Assembly: GCA_000697335.1 (NCBI GenBank)
Contig: JNEM01013703.1
Location: forward strand, 1 to 52,986
DNA from: Conidiobolus incongruus B7586
Lineage: Eukaryota; Entomophthoromycota; Entomophthoromycetes; Entomophthorales; Conidiobolaceae
Direction of reading: 5' to 3'
Length of the DNA stretch: 52,986 nt
Under the pieces are notes generated by a model. It had not been told where the DNA came from. It did not search any database and saw only the letters and a program-made list of their open reading frames with translations. The position numbers were made by a program, and so were the translations under genes. Shown piece by piece: positions 37,978-50,864 of the stretch. The first letter of the stretch is position 1. Each line of letters starts with the position of its first letter.

Positions 37978-40003
37978 TAGAAAGCTAGTATTATTACCAG
38001 ATGAATATTCTATATAAAAAATAAATTGATATATACAATAATTACCTCATAATACTCAATGTCTGCTATAAAATGATGACAGTGGACAGTGGTATGTTAA
38101 TGATTTAAGGGTAGATTCAGGGCTTTTATAGTGATGATGACATCACATTAAATTAATGAATTAATGATGATTAAATTAATTTCAGTTCCAAAATATCTTA
38201 AAGTTCCATGTGTTGCTCGGCTTAACTAATCGGCTAAAATCGGGGAGTTTATTCAGCATCTGGGTTCTATAATTTTCTGACATTAAAAATTAAAATAAAC
38301 AAATCATATTAATTTTACATATTGAATTATCATTCGTAAATTGATGAGTAAGGCTTATTATCTATTTAATCATGGATGTAGTCTATGATTAATTAATTCA
38401 GCATGTTAATTAAAGTCATTTAATTCATTTTGAGCACTTCAGTGACTATGAATTATATTTTTCAATTATTAATTAAAACTAATTCGATTACTTAATTTGT
38501 ATCAATGGATATGGCCTGATATGACTTAGCTTGATTTATATCGCTAACAGCTATTACCAATTTTAATACATCATCTTATAAAATACAAATTTTTTAATTC
38601 CAATATTGTAAGAAAATGTAAAAATTTTTCCGAATGTATACAAATTTGTCCATAATTAAAGGAAATTAGGATTGTTATGGAACTCGGTGAAAATTTCAAA
38701 AGGGAAGAAATTATAACCATTTTCTTTTTTGAATACATTGATTTATGAATTTAGAAATATAAAAATTGATAATAATGATAAATTGATCATTAATTATTAT
38801 AGCAAAAATATTTAAAGTATTTAACCTATTCTATAATTCATATTTATTTGCAAAGTTATTTTATGGTAGATGATCATTTTGGATCTTATCAAAATCTCTT
38901 AAAATTATCTCTCTAATAACTATCATTAGCTTTAAATAATGTCATCATTTTTATAATGGTTTAATGTTGAAATTTAATACTAGTAGATCATTTTTAATTC
39001 AACCAAATAAGTAAATCGATTATTCGGCTATATTATATGATGAGTATCTTCTTCAAACGCATTTGTATAGAGTCTATTTTGAATAATAATATTTATGATA
39101 AATTTATAAATCATCGTGAGGAGATATTTCAAATATACTATTTATTGAACTTTGTTCTGATTTTATTTTAAAAATAAAATATTCTGAGTTGACTAATTGT
39201 TAAAACCATAGAATCCACTTAATTTAGGATATTTTCCCTTTTTGACTATAATAGGTAATATATCAGGTTCAAAAAATCTATAAATGAAATCTTATATGAA
39301 TAGTTTTCAGTGAAAAAATTAATTTATATTAGATATATAGATTCATTATTTTAATATGATCGTTAGAGTTATAATAGAGTATATATTAATATAAAAATTT
39401 AGCAGAAATATAGCCAATACTTGCAATATTTTTATAAAAAATTACAGAGATGATTAGTAATATTTTACAATTATTTCATTTTGATTATAAAATTATTTCA
39501 TAAGGTTCCTATTTAAATCATTATTAATTCCAATTAATGCTAAAGTATTGAAGTAGCTTAGTTCAAGAGAATGGTACACAATACTGAAGAAATGGGAAAA
39601 CATTATGTAGTATCCTTGATTTAGGCGTCAACCCCCCACTTAAGTATGCTTTATAAAAATAATCATAATAAATACTTTTAAAGTTTAGATATATTATCTA
39701 ATCTAACAAATATTTAATAAAAAATTGATATATTTTATTAATTTAAATATAATATCACTATAATAAACTAATATTGAAAAAATGTCAATTTTGTCATAAC
39801 ATTATCCTTAACAAACATCAAGGGATAAATTACAAGTCAATTATTCAACATATATGATTTAATTATTTTAAATAAAAAATGTATTATTTATTAACTATGA
39901 ATTATTATTCTATTATTAACTTTGAATGTAATAAAACATATATGATTTAATATGATGTTATTATATTATTTTGATATATAAACAATTACACTATAATGAA
40001 TTA
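37978..40003. other. spacer between the two NADH dehydrogenase genes
   Basis: About 2 kb of AT-rich DNA that includes the promoter and probably a 5' leader intron of paralogue A. No gene, repeat of the described family or RNA gene is recognised. A slightly less AT-rich patch near 39600-39650 has no open frame worth calling. Confidence 0.55.
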
Positions 40004-41657
40004 TTACTCTCTTGAAATATCACGTCCATATAATAAAGTTTTTGTCCAATCAGACACTACCATAGTGCAGTTTCGGACCGAGAACAAATTGGACAAGTAG
40101 GCAGATCTCCAGAATAAGTGAGTGGCAACACCGCCAAAAGAATAAGTGGTGTTTAAAATGGGAATGTCTGCAATGGCTTTTTCAGAGCCAATGTAGGCTA
40201 AAGAACCTTGATGAGTGTAGTGGAAGGGTTTTGTCCTTTGGATCATCTGTTCAATGATTTCAGATTGAGTCTTGGCACCTTCTAAATCAATCTGGCTCAA
40301 GCTCTTGAAAACACGAGCCAAATATTTACCCTGTTGGGAGGCTACCTGGGCAGTAGGAGCGTATTGAGTGGCAGCAGCATCACCCAAGACGAATATATTT
40401 TGACTACCGTTCATTAAAAGATGATCATTGACGACAATACCTCTGCGATTGGTTTGGATTTCAGGGAATTTCGAAGCCAAATCTCTGACAACGGGTCTCA
40501 TTGTGTTACCAGCAGCCCAGACTAATAAGCCGTAAGGGATCTCTTCAAGTTCTTTCTGAGGATTCTGAACAATGACAGACTTTTCTTTGATTTCCTTGAC
40601 CATGGTGTTGTTGAGAATCTGAATACCGTTTTCCTTGAAGGTGGATTCAGTGTAGTTGATCAATTGCTTGGAGAAGGAAGGTAAGACATTGGACATAGCT
40701 TCAATTAACGTGATCTTGAACTTGCCAGCCATATCGGGATACCATTTTTTCAAGTCATCTTCGAGGAAGTCGTAAAGTTCGCCTGCATATTCCACGCCAG
40801 TAGGACCTCCACCAACAACGACCATATGAAGAAGTCTCTCTTGTTCTTGGGATTCTTGACCTTCGAAGGCAGCAGTTTCTAAGCAGTCGCTAAGCTTTCT
40901 GCGGATTTGCTTGGCATGGTCGATTTCTTTCAAGAAACAAGCGTGCTCCTTAACCCCCTTGATGCCGAAGGTGGCAGTTTCAGCACCACATCCAACCACT
41001 AAATAGTCATAATCTATAATACTGTTGTTCACAGTGCCCTGGATCTCTGAAGAGTCGGCAATAGTAATGCGATTATTTTCAGGATCAATGCTCGTACATT
41101 CTCCTTCAATAAATCTGACTTGACCAGGCTTGTGTCTGGTAATATAGCGGATAGGCTCAACAATACTACGATGCTCCAAAGTACCTACTGTACAGCTTGG
41201 CAGCAAGGGAGTAAATAAGAAGTAGTTTCTGGGAGAAACAACAGTGATATCATATTGGTTACTATCAATAGCTTTTAAGAAGGAAACTGAGCCCCAGCCT
41301 GTTCCTAAAATAACGAGCTTCTTCTTTTGATCGGGATTAGGGGCGTCTTTATCGTTCTTAAGCAAGTAGGGCTTAGGATGCTTGTGCATATAAGCGGCAA
41401 TAAGGATATAAGCTAGAGTGAGCTGTAAACCTAGTACTGTACCTCTATAACCCCAGCGTAAACCCGTTTTAGCCCACTCGAATCTTCCTTGATTGCTTCC
41501 ATTTGAATTCGTAGATTGAGAACGATAGGTTATGTGCTTGGAGAGCTTTGAAGTATGAAATCTTGAATAAGGCTTAGTATTGAGTAATCTTGTTCCTATA
41601 AGCAAATAAATAAACTGCTGGCTTTGTTTATCAGTTTTTCATACCTATTCTAAACAT
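40004..41657 (-). CDS. NDE1: external-type NADH dehydrogenase (Nde-like), paralogue B
   Basis: On the minus strand, a 13-nt first exon (41645-41657, coding MFRI and one base) joins 40004-41595 to give 534 residues. The reaction is the same as for paralogue A. The presequence-like N-terminus (RLLNTKPYSRFHTSKLSKHI) is followed by a hydrophobic segment at about 52-74 (TVLGLQLTLAYILIAAYM), the arrangement of yeast Nde1/Nde2, which are held on the outer face of the inner membrane. The FAD site is VILGTGWGSVSFLKAI (about 99-114) and the NADH site VVVGGGPTGVEYAGEL; GLLVWAAGNTMRPVVR and FVLGDAAATQYAPTAQVASQ follow. The C-terminus SDWTKTLLYGRDISRE parallels CADWTRKIFYGRDISNY in paralogue A. Apart from the tiny first exon it has no introns, whereas A has five. 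Without the first exon the only initiators would be non-ATG, which supports the splice. Confidence 0.95.
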
Positions 41658-43709
41658 TTTGATAGTTATTTAATTGAATATAATTAGATAATATTTTAGG
41701 TTGAATATTCAATTAATATTTGTATAAGAGATTAAATAATATTGATCTTAAAATAAAATAAAGAATTCAACTATTGGAATGATAAAGTATATATAGTTTC
41801 ACAAGTCGATAGGAGTAGGTAATACAAATCTTCCAATATTCGAAAAGATGTTTTTTCATTATCCAAATGAGTGGATTGATGAAATTTAAGGTGTCCTAAA
41901 TTTGGTAATCAATTTGAAAACGTTAGCCAAAATAAAGCTCAACCAATTTCACATAATCGATTAAATTACAATTAGATAAACATCAATTAAATCATATAAA
42001 CTAGCTATCATTTCAAGAATTGATAAGTTTATATGATACACTCATCGCATATATACTAATTAGTTCAAATACTGGACAACGTTATCTTTAGTCCATATAA
42101 TAATTATAAAATAAAGGTGATTATTATATTATTAATTTTAGCCAAATTTATGTAACAGAATCATGATGTTGAACATTGGATAATATTGATACTAACAGCA
42201 AATTATTACCCATTAGATTTTGCAATTCAGATAATCAGATATACAGCATAAAGGAATATTTTTATAAAATGAAGGTCTAGGATTTGTTGATAAGACCCTA
42301 TCGATATATTGATTTCCCAGCCATGTGTAACTTGTGACAATCCAGGTAGGCCATATCTAACATATCAATCCGAATTTAGTATTCTTCAGATATTGTTAAG
42401 ATAACATATGATATTATTTTTTGTTGATGTTATTTAATCCATGATGAATAGATTCAAGAGTGATAAAATTGATTATGAAACCTTGAGAAATACTAATTAG
42501 AAATTCTTTTGTTCCATAAAATGAGATCATAACCCATTAAATTATTGATTATACAAATAGCTTACTTCTAATAGCACATAAATGAATATATTAAGAATCA
42601 TATAAATAAATAAAAACATTCATTTCATAAGAAACACCACATGATAATATAGAGATCCAAATCAATCTTAAATACGGGTATTAACCATAATTAAAACATA
42701 CATTTTCGACAGAATCTATATTTCAAATCATTTTGTGATATATAACAATAATTCATAATTTTAATGATACAAACGTCTAGAATATTTAATAATTATTCAT
42801 AATATATTACTCTTTAAAATTAATGGTGTATTTAAATAAGCAACAGTATGATCTAAATAATTCAAGTTTAAATCAACACGACTAATTAAACAAACAATTT
42901 GCGAATTGAATAAAATTATAGAATGGTTATTTATATGTAAAACATATAATGGATATATTGTGATTTTAAAATATCAGCTTAATAATTTATAGAATCAATC
43001 AAATTTATCAGATATTGACATTTATTCTGTTAAATTCCTTTCTTTATTAGTATAATACCTATGTTCAATATAACATGATTTTAATGATTTGATCTGGATA
43101 AGCCTTTTTTATTCTTTATTATTCTAATTTTGATTATTTCACAATTAAAATAAATTTTAACTTATTAAAATTGCATACTATATTTTTATAAATATAATCA
43201 ATAATACAATTATAATAAATATTAGTGGTATAATTTATTGAGTATATTACCAAAATTGTCTAATGGTAAATTAGATAAAAAATAACAAAATATTATAAAA
43301 TAATATCAACTTATATAATATATCATATTAATAGATTTATATAATATTCTTTATAAACAGAATATTTTGAAACACAAAATCGATAAATGTTAACCCAAAA
43401 TATATTAAAATTTGATCGAGTAATATAAATAAAATTTTTTAAAATTATTTCAAAATATACATCTAATAAATATCTTGATTTCGTATTATTGAATCATTAT
43501 TTAATATATATTTTCAAATTTGATTTTTATTTCTATATTTTTTCTAATAATTCCAAATATGTTTCATCAACATAATTTTGATATTTTTACATTTATAAAA
43601 AATTGAAAACAACATTAATCCCACAATTGTTATAGGTTGAGAAATAAGTTAAAAATATAATGGAGGTCAAGTCATTATTTGAAATTGATCAACTTAATTA
43701 TAAATTAAA
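41658..43709. other. divergent intergenic region
   Basis: AT-rich spacer between the starts of NADH dehydrogenase B and SURF1, which diverge from it. Both promoters must lie here. I see no gene, RNA or repeat of note. Confidence 0.6.
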
Positions 43710-44671
43710 ATGAATAAATTTTCTAAAAATATTAAATTGAATCAAATATTTAAGTTTAAAACAACATCCAATTCAAGGAATTTTTCAAGTATTCATGAGA
43801 ATTTATTAAGCAACAAAACCGATCCTTATTTTAAATACAAAGTAAGCTTCTTAGCTCTAATGCCTATTTGTTCTTTGTATTTGGGAATTTGGCAAATTAA
43901 AAGATTGAAGTGGAAGGAAGATTTAATTGAAAAAATGCAACAAAAAATTTCCCAAGATCCTATGCTTCTACCCACTCATTTTACCTCTGAACTCTATGAT
44001 GAATTAGAATTCCGCCCAGTCATCCTTAGAGGAAAGTATTTGTGTGATAAGGATATTTTGGTTGGACTCAGAAATCATGAAGGCAAGTCTGGATACGTTG
44101 TGTATACTCCATTTCAAAGAGAAGATGTCGATCAGATCATTCTTGTTCGTAGGGGGTGGATTGAAAAGAGTATGAAAGATCATGTCAAACCTAACAATGA
44201 TACTGTTACGATCAAAGCACAAATTAGAAAGGGAGAAAAGCCTAATTCCTATACCCCTCCTAATAATCCTCAAGCTGGTCAATGGTTTTATGTTGATATT
44301 GAACAAATGGCTGAATTTGCTGGAACTGCTCCCATCTTAGTTGATGCTATAGCTGGTAATTTTTAATTCTTTCTTACTTCAATTAATCTCTAAATATCTT
44401 TTTCAAACTTTAGAACACTCTCCCAGTTTAAATAATCGCTTAATTCTTCAGGGTGTCCCAATTGGAAGAAGTGATGAAGTCAGCTTTTATAATCACCATG
44501 CTCAATATGCTTTCACTTGGTAAATCGTTCATTTATTCCCATGATCATAATATTAATAATACATTCAATAGGCTTTCATTAAGTGTAGTCACTTCAGTGA
44601 TGTTATATCAATTTGTTAAGAAAAAGCCCAATTTGCCAGACTTCAAAAAAGCTAGAAACATTAAATTTTGA
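43710..44671 (+). CDS. SHY1: SURF1/Shy1 cytochrome c oxidase assembly factor
   Basis: Exons 43710-44355, 44414-44519 and 44572-44671 join in phase to 283 residues ending in TGA. SURF1/Shy1 is an inner mitochondrial membrane protein that helps insert heme into Cox1 during complex IV assembly. A basic N-terminus (1-35) fits a presequence. Two membrane segments flank an intermembrane-space domain: about 45-62 (VSFLALMPICSLYLGIWQI, followed by the conserved KRLKWK) and about 250-268 (TWLSLSVVTSVMLYQFV). Family blocks in between include YDELEFRPVILRGKY, ILVRRGWI, NNPQAGQWFYVDIEQMAE and NNRLILQGVPIGR, and the NHHAQYAFTW before the second membrane segment is diagnostic. FANCL starts 184 bases after the stop on the same strand. 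Confidence 0.95.
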
Positions 44672-44855
44672 TCTAAAATTATTTATTATAAAAATATTTA
44701 AAATAAACCCTCAATATTATACTGTTATTTTTTTATAATATTAATTTAATCAATTTAATCACATATATATCCCATAATATATTCAGGATTGAAAATGTAT
44801 ATAAATTTATTCAGATCTGACTTTGGTATTTATTATTTGTTATTTCATTTAATAA

Positions 44856-46517
44856 ATGGACCAATTTCCATTATTACTGCCTAATAATCAAAATCATACT
44901 CATTTTTCTGGCTATATCACTATTAATGTATGTTTTAGATATCAGTACTTTGCAGTAATTTAATAATATATTTAGGGGAATGAATACTTTATTGATATCC
45001 GAGATGTTGATTGGAAAGGGAATGATTTGAGTCAAATTAAAATTTTTTGTGAACTAGAGTTAGAAAATTTATTAAAACCATATAAATCTGAATTATATAA
45101 AGTTTACATTACTATACTTGAATTTATTTATACAATATTAATCATTTTATGATTTAGAGATTACATTGGTTTAAAGATTTACAATCATTTTTGATATATT
45201 TAAAAAATACTATAGTATAAATCAAGCCAATTTTTATTTTGAATAATTATTAATATTAGTTCTATAGGAAGAACATTCAGCTGATCGTCCTAATCGTTTG
45301 AATTTGAAATGGTTTAAAGATGATGTATTTGAGAACATTATCTTTGAATTAAAACAAATGAAATCGAATACTGTTCAATCTATCAATGATCAGTTTACAC
45401 ATTATCAATTTAAAGTCAAGTAATTACATAACATTCAATATGTAATTTAAATTTTTAATATATATATATATATATATATATTTAGAGATAGCTTCAATAG
45501 AGAGCACCAAGTTATATTACAAATAGATTATGATTATCCAAATTCATCACCGATCATTGAACTGCAATTACCGAATAACCCTAGTTATCGTCTACCTAAA
45601 TCTCTTTTTAATATGCTTTCTAATTCTGAAAAATCTATCACTAACTATCTTAACATTTGTATTAAGGTAAGAAAAAGTTGATTTTATTAACTATTGTTAA
45701 GTTTATCAAATATCATAGGAATTAGATAAATATAATAGTTTTTGGAATGTCATTGAAGATATTGATAAAAACACTCTAGTTGTTGATCCAAATCCTATTC
45801 AGCGACACCATACAAAGCTTAGGATATCCTTAAGTAAATTAGCTCTTTTGTTTAAATTATTAATATTCATTAATTAATATTTTGTTTTTTTAGAAAATAT
45901 GTGCTACATAGAATTAGATATTAATCCTAATATACCTCAATCCATTCCACATTATAGATTATTTGGTTCAGAGAATAAATTAAAACATATCAAAGATATT
46001 ATTTTAAAAAATATTAATGAATGGTGAATTAACTTATAAATATTATGCTACTCAGTAATCATAATGAATATATTTTAGGGACTCTATTGAACTACCTTCT
46101 TATAATTTCCAAAACAATTGGAAATTATACATGATATTCAAATCCTGTGATAATGATAAAGACAGAAATGATTCTAGTATGTTACAATCTGAATGCTGCT
46201 GTATTTGTTATGAATACAAATCATATCAAACAAATCAAGCCACCATTCCTACATTTAGTTGCGATAATGGTCAATGTACTGCAATTTATCACCATTCCTG
46301 TTTAATTGAGGTATATAAATACAATTATTTCATTTGATCATATGCAAGTATTAAGATTTTATTATAGTGGATAAAGTCTTTGCCAACTTCTAGAAAAAGC
46401 TTTAAAAGATGGTTTGGGCAATGCTGTATATGCCAACATGTAAGTTACAAATATTATAATTCAAAAATTCAAATTATTTATCTTATATTTTAGGAAGTAT
46501 CTATCACAGAATTATAA
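44856..46517 (+). CDS. FANCL: FANCL-like RING E3 ubiquitin ligase (Fanconi anaemia pathway)
   Basis: Ten exons (44856-44927, 44976-45101, 45158-45214, 45268-45419, 45486-45666, 45719-45833, 45894-46023, 46079-46310, 46368-46439, 46494-46517) join in phase to 386 residues; human FANCL has 375. FANCL monoubiquitinates FANCD2 and FANCI, with the E2 UBE2T, during repair of DNA interstrand crosslinks in the nucleus. The C-terminal RING domain begins near residue 317 with ECCCICYEY and continues with CDNGQC, YHHSCLIEWIKSLPTSRKSF and FGQCCICQHEV, where the SLPTSRxSF and FGxCxxC blocks are characteristic of FANCL. The middle (FEKWFKDDV-like and DYDYPNSSPIIELQLP) resembles its RWD/UBC-fold region, and the N-terminal part is less conserved. 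All exons keep frame. The last exon has only seven codons plus TAA. Intron 4 ends in a pure (AT)n run. Confidence 0.92.
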
Positions 46518-46854
46518 TATGTTATTGTTATTTTATCAAAATATATAATGAAATTAAAATAATCAAAACAATTAATTAAAATCACAAATATTAGATTATT
46601 ATCAAACTAGTTAGAAAAACCAGATTGATTGAAAAATAAAAGCATTGAATTATATTTTATTATATCATCCAAAATAATAATAATATTGATCAAAAATATC
46701 ATTCAATATATTATATAATATCATTTATAATAAAATATACAATGATCAGGTAATATAGATCCAAATGAATGGTAAAATATATTAAAAATATTATTGTAAA
46801 AAGAATATATTGAATTCAATTTACAAAGTTCTAATGCTGGTATTTTGAATTGAC
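46518..46854. other. convergent intergenic region
   Basis: About 340 AT-rich bases between the stop codons of FANCL and SBDS, holding both 3' ends. I see nothing else. Confidence 0.6.
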
Positions 46855-47868
46855 TCAAAGCAGCTTGTCGCCTTCTTCGACATTACGGAAGTCAAGTACA
46901 ATCACTTCACCAGCATTATCTGTTTCTTCTTGTACAAGTTGAGTGAGTGCTTTGAGATTTCCAGGGTTGAAAAGTGTAACCTACAAATCTCTGTCAAATT
47001 CTACACAAATACTCAGACTAAAATAAAAATTACCATTTCAACGGGCTTGCTCATTTTGCATTCTTCAATCGAGCTGATCAAAGTCTTTAGCTTGGGTTCG
47101 ATAGATTTATAGTTGCTGCTGGGAATGAGGATTCTAGCTCGGATTTGGGCTCTTGTAATTGGTAAAATCTCACTCGATTGAAGAAGCTTGATACCTTCTA
47201 AAGCCTTTAGAAATTGTTAATTAATGAATAAATCCTAAGATGAATATATTACCTGCTGCTTAGCGTTTTTATTAGGATTCACATTGAAGTGTACTTCTTG
47301 CAAAGCTTTTTCAATAAGAGTTATAGGATAAGGTCTATTGTTACGGGGATTGATAGTCATGTCTGAGATGTGATTAATAATATCCTTGAGTAAGTTAGTG
47401 CTCTGGTGTTGGCGCTCCTTCTCACCCTTTTGCAATTCCCCCTTCTTCAAAATCTATAAACTGTCAGTTTTGAAATTTGATAATTGCAAAGAGTAGCTTA
47501 CCTCCTTGATAACTTTCATTTTATCATCAGTATTAAAACACTTTTTGATATCTTCTTTTTTAGAGACCTCGCCCTTGGATACATTAGTAAATATTTCTTC
47601 TATTTGCAATACTTCGTCCAGATCAGTTTCACTATATTAACTCTTATTAACTTATCAATATAAACCAATACAAGTTAATATTACACATTATTACGCCATT
47701 CCATCACTTTGTTGTTATAACAAGCTAATTCAAATCGTTTACCACCTTTTTTAAGGCGCACAACGGATACATTAGTTAATCTATTGATGATATAATTTAA
47801 TATTAAAGCTTTTAAATGAATAAATTTATATATTACTTGATTTGATTAGAAGGTTGAAATAAAGACAT
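46855..47868 (-). CDS. SDO1: SBDS/Sdo1 ribosome maturation factor
   Basis: On the minus strand, exons 47837-47868, 47685-47780, 47502-47631, 47253-47453, 47034-47204 and 46855-46980 join in phase to 251 residues, the length of yeast Sdo1 and human SBDS. With the GTPase Efl1 it releases eIF6/Tif6 from nascent 60S subunits in the cytoplasm. The N-terminal FYSH domain begins [20 protein letters not shown] and has [32 protein letters not shown] follows. The central three-helix domain has [16 protein letters not shown], and the C-terminal ferredoxin-like domain has [19 protein letters not shown]. The model is complete: intron-rich but with clean phases. The gene converges with FANCL. Confidence 0.96.
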
Positions 47869-48543
47869 GATTAAATAAAATATTTATTTATAAAATTTTT
47901 TAAATTAATTGAGGGTTATATAAACTATATTTATATTAAATTTAATATGATCCATCTTGATATAATGTTTAAATGAGAATAATGATTATGGTTTTGATGA
48001 CAGGGTCAATTCCTAAATTAGTATAATTGATTAATAATATTTTATTTTAAATGAGATTTAGAAATTAACAAAATATTAATATTTCAGAAATTTATATAAT
48101 ATATTTACGTTTCTAATCTATATTAAAATAGGATTAATTTTTATATACTAAGATTCTATTAAATAAATCTAATGATACTATTAAATTTTGATTTAGTTAA
48201 AAATAATAGAAAAATTGAATTAGTATCATTTTTCTTGGCTTTCGACTATATTTTAATATCGATCAAGAACATTACTCTGAAAAACAGCTTCAAACTCACT
48301 CAATCATAACTACTCTTAGTAGAGAGCTAGATTTAATGACTGATTTAACTTTAATATTGATTGCTCAATAACCAGGTTTACCCAAAATAAATGCATTATG
48401 ATTATTTATCAAAGATCCCAATTTGTTTAATGAAAACACTGATTTATATATGTATTATGATAACTAGATAATTAATTTTATAATTATATTTAATCTAAAA
48501 ATATATTTTATAATTTGGTATAATTTTGATTGTTTGGTTTTTA

Positions 48544-48583
<40 letters not shown>

Positions 48584-49710
48584 ATTGATAAAATTTATTT
48601 GAAATGTTTTGATAGTTAAAGAATAGTGATATTTATATGGAATTATTATTATAAAGTATTACAACATAATGGACAAGATGCCTATTTGAATTGAATATAA
48701 TTGGATCAATATTTTGTTTAATTTGAAAAATTAAGCGGTAATTAATTACCACTTTTGATCTAGTATATGTTTGAAATATTCATATTTGATTGAATATAAT
48801 ATAAATATGTGAGATTCTACTTGGATGATCTTTGTTTACAATTCAAATTTTATGAGTAATATATTTAGATGTTTAAATATAATAAAAGGATATTTCATTT
48901 AACAATTTTGAAATTAACAAACTAATGATTTATCTGATGAATAATTAATTAACAGGGCAACTTACCTATTGATCAAATAAATTTAATTAGAAAGACCCAA
49001 ATATCCCTTCAGTGTATTATTAGACTCAATAAATGTATAATTATTTTAATGACAAATATAAATACTGATTTCGATTTTCTAAGGTTTGATAAAATTTAAT
49101 TTAATAGAACGTTGATAAATTTTAAATTGGATGTTATTGTTTTGTTTTAATTTTTATTGTCCGCTTTTATATTTCATCAATTTCAAATTTCAATCCATTA
49201 TAACACCATTCAAAATTTAAAAAAAAGATCTACAGCTGGTTTACAGTTTGAAATTTTGTTCATGATAAATTATTGTCACCAACGTAGAATATCATGTGTA
49301 TGAATTATGTAATATATCAACTGAAATACATTTGATTGTTTGTAACTTTCAACAAGATCAAATATTTTCCAAGTTGAACATGTGTTGTTGTTATGATGTT
49401 CATGTGATTAAAAAGGAAAAGGCTTAAATTAAATGATTTGGGATGATATAATTGGTCTACTATGTTTCATAAAATGTTAGTGAGAGGGTTAAATTACTTA
49501 GATTTAATTTAGATGAGGTTGGAGTATATAAGTAAGTTGAGTCACAATGGAATTCGGAATTTAATCCTACTAACTCATGTTCAACTAAATATATATATAT
49601 ATATCGATTTTTGATCCATTGACATACTATAAATTACATAAGTACTATATAATCTTCTCCTAATCTAACAACTCATTCATAATCGATATATAATTGCAAT
49701 CAATTAGAAA
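47869..49710. other. divergent intergenic region
   Basis: AT-rich DNA between SBDS and ALG5, which diverge. It holds an (AT)n run at 48546-48574 and, about 185 bases before the ALG5 start, a TATA-like tatataag near 49525 in a locally less AT-rich patch; in DNA this AT-rich that match is weak evidence. No gene is visible. Confidence 0.55.
48546..48574. repeat. (AT)n microsatellite
   Basis: About 14 uninterrupted AT units in the SBDS-ALG5 spacer. The flanks do not match the dispersed repeat family described elsewhere in the window. Confidence 0.9.
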
Positions 49711-50864
49711 ATGCTCACTACATTTATTAATTTAATTACTGGCTTTGGTTTAACTAGTCTAATATTTGTATCACTGGTAGGTATGATTCCTATATAAAAT
49801 AATTGTACTTACTTATTTACTCTTTTTGCTATTTTTGTTTATCCTATTCAGGCACTTTTATATCGTGGTCATCACACTAAGCCCCGTCAACCTACAAAAA
49901 GGGAAAGATATTACTATACATCAGATTCAGATCTTTTTAACGAGGAAAAGAGTATTGGAAGTATTAAAAACCCTTGTGAACTTACTCTTACCGTCGTTGT
50001 ACCAGCTTATAATGAAACTGAGCGTTTGCCAGTAATGATAGAGGATGCAGCTGAGTATCTTAAAGAGCAGCAGCAAAAAGATCCTGATTTTAAATATGAG
50101 ATTATTATTGTTGATGATGGATCTAAAGATAATACTTCGGAGACTGCTCTTATTTCAGCGTCTGAGCATAATATTGAAGAACACCTAAAAGTGATTAAAT
50201 TAGAGTTTAATAGAGGAAAAGGGGGTGCTGTAACCCAAGTAAGTAGATTATTACTAATTAGAGATATATACTTATACAATATAGGGCACTTTGGCTGCTC
50301 GTGGAAAATATATTTTATTTGCTGATGCGGATGGAGCTACTAAATTTTCAGATATTGAGCATTTAATTAAAAAAATGGATCAGGTGATTGACCAAGGCTA
50401 TGGTGTGGTTATTGGATCTAGAGCACATTTGGTCGGAACAAATGCCGTTGTTAAGGTATTAATATATTTCAAATTATATATATGTAATATTTATTTGTTT
50501 ATAGAGAACTGCTTTGAGAAGCTTTTTAATGTATGGTTTTCATACGTATCTCCATCTACTTGGCATTCGAGGTATTAGGGATACTCAATGTGGTTTCAAG
50601 TTATTTTCCAGAAAATCTGCATATATAATCTTTTCCAATCTACGCACGGAAAGATGGATTTTTGATATTGAAGCACTACTACTCGCAAAGTTATTTAGAA
50701 TGCCTATTGCCGAAGTAAATGTGAATTGGCATGAAGTGGCAGGTTCCAAAATCAACATCATCAAAGATGCAATCAAAATGGCTTTAGACTTATTAATGAT
50801 TCGACTCTGCTATTCTGTTGGAGTATGGAAAGTTACTAACCCTTATCAAACTAAAACTAAATAA
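49711..50864 (+). CDS. ALG5: dolichyl-phosphate beta-glucosyltransferase (Alg5)
   Basis: Exons 49711-49776, 49852-50238, 50285-50455 and 50505-50864 join in phase to 327 residues (yeast Alg5 has 334). It transfers glucose from UDP-glucose to dolichyl phosphate on the cytosolic face of the ER; the product donates glucose to the N-glycan precursor. The first exon codes a hydrophobic N-terminal anchor (FINLITGFGLTSLIFVSLALLY). The GT2 catalytic domain then shows VVVPAYNETERLPVMIEDA, IIIVDDGSKDN, the metal-binding FADADGATKF, VIGSRAHLV, GIRDTQCGFKLFSR, ERWIFDIEALLLA and VNWHEVAGSKIN. DTQCGFK and the N-terminal anchor favour Alg5 over dolichyl-phosphate mannose synthase. The first donor could also be read four bases later, but only gtaggt at 49777 keeps frame. 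Confidence 0.96.

Noticed and set aside
3880-50864. Alternative genetic code
   Set aside because: TAA, TAG and TGA each end at least one gene at the expected C-terminus, and no conserved domain is interrupted by an in-frame stop once introns are removed.
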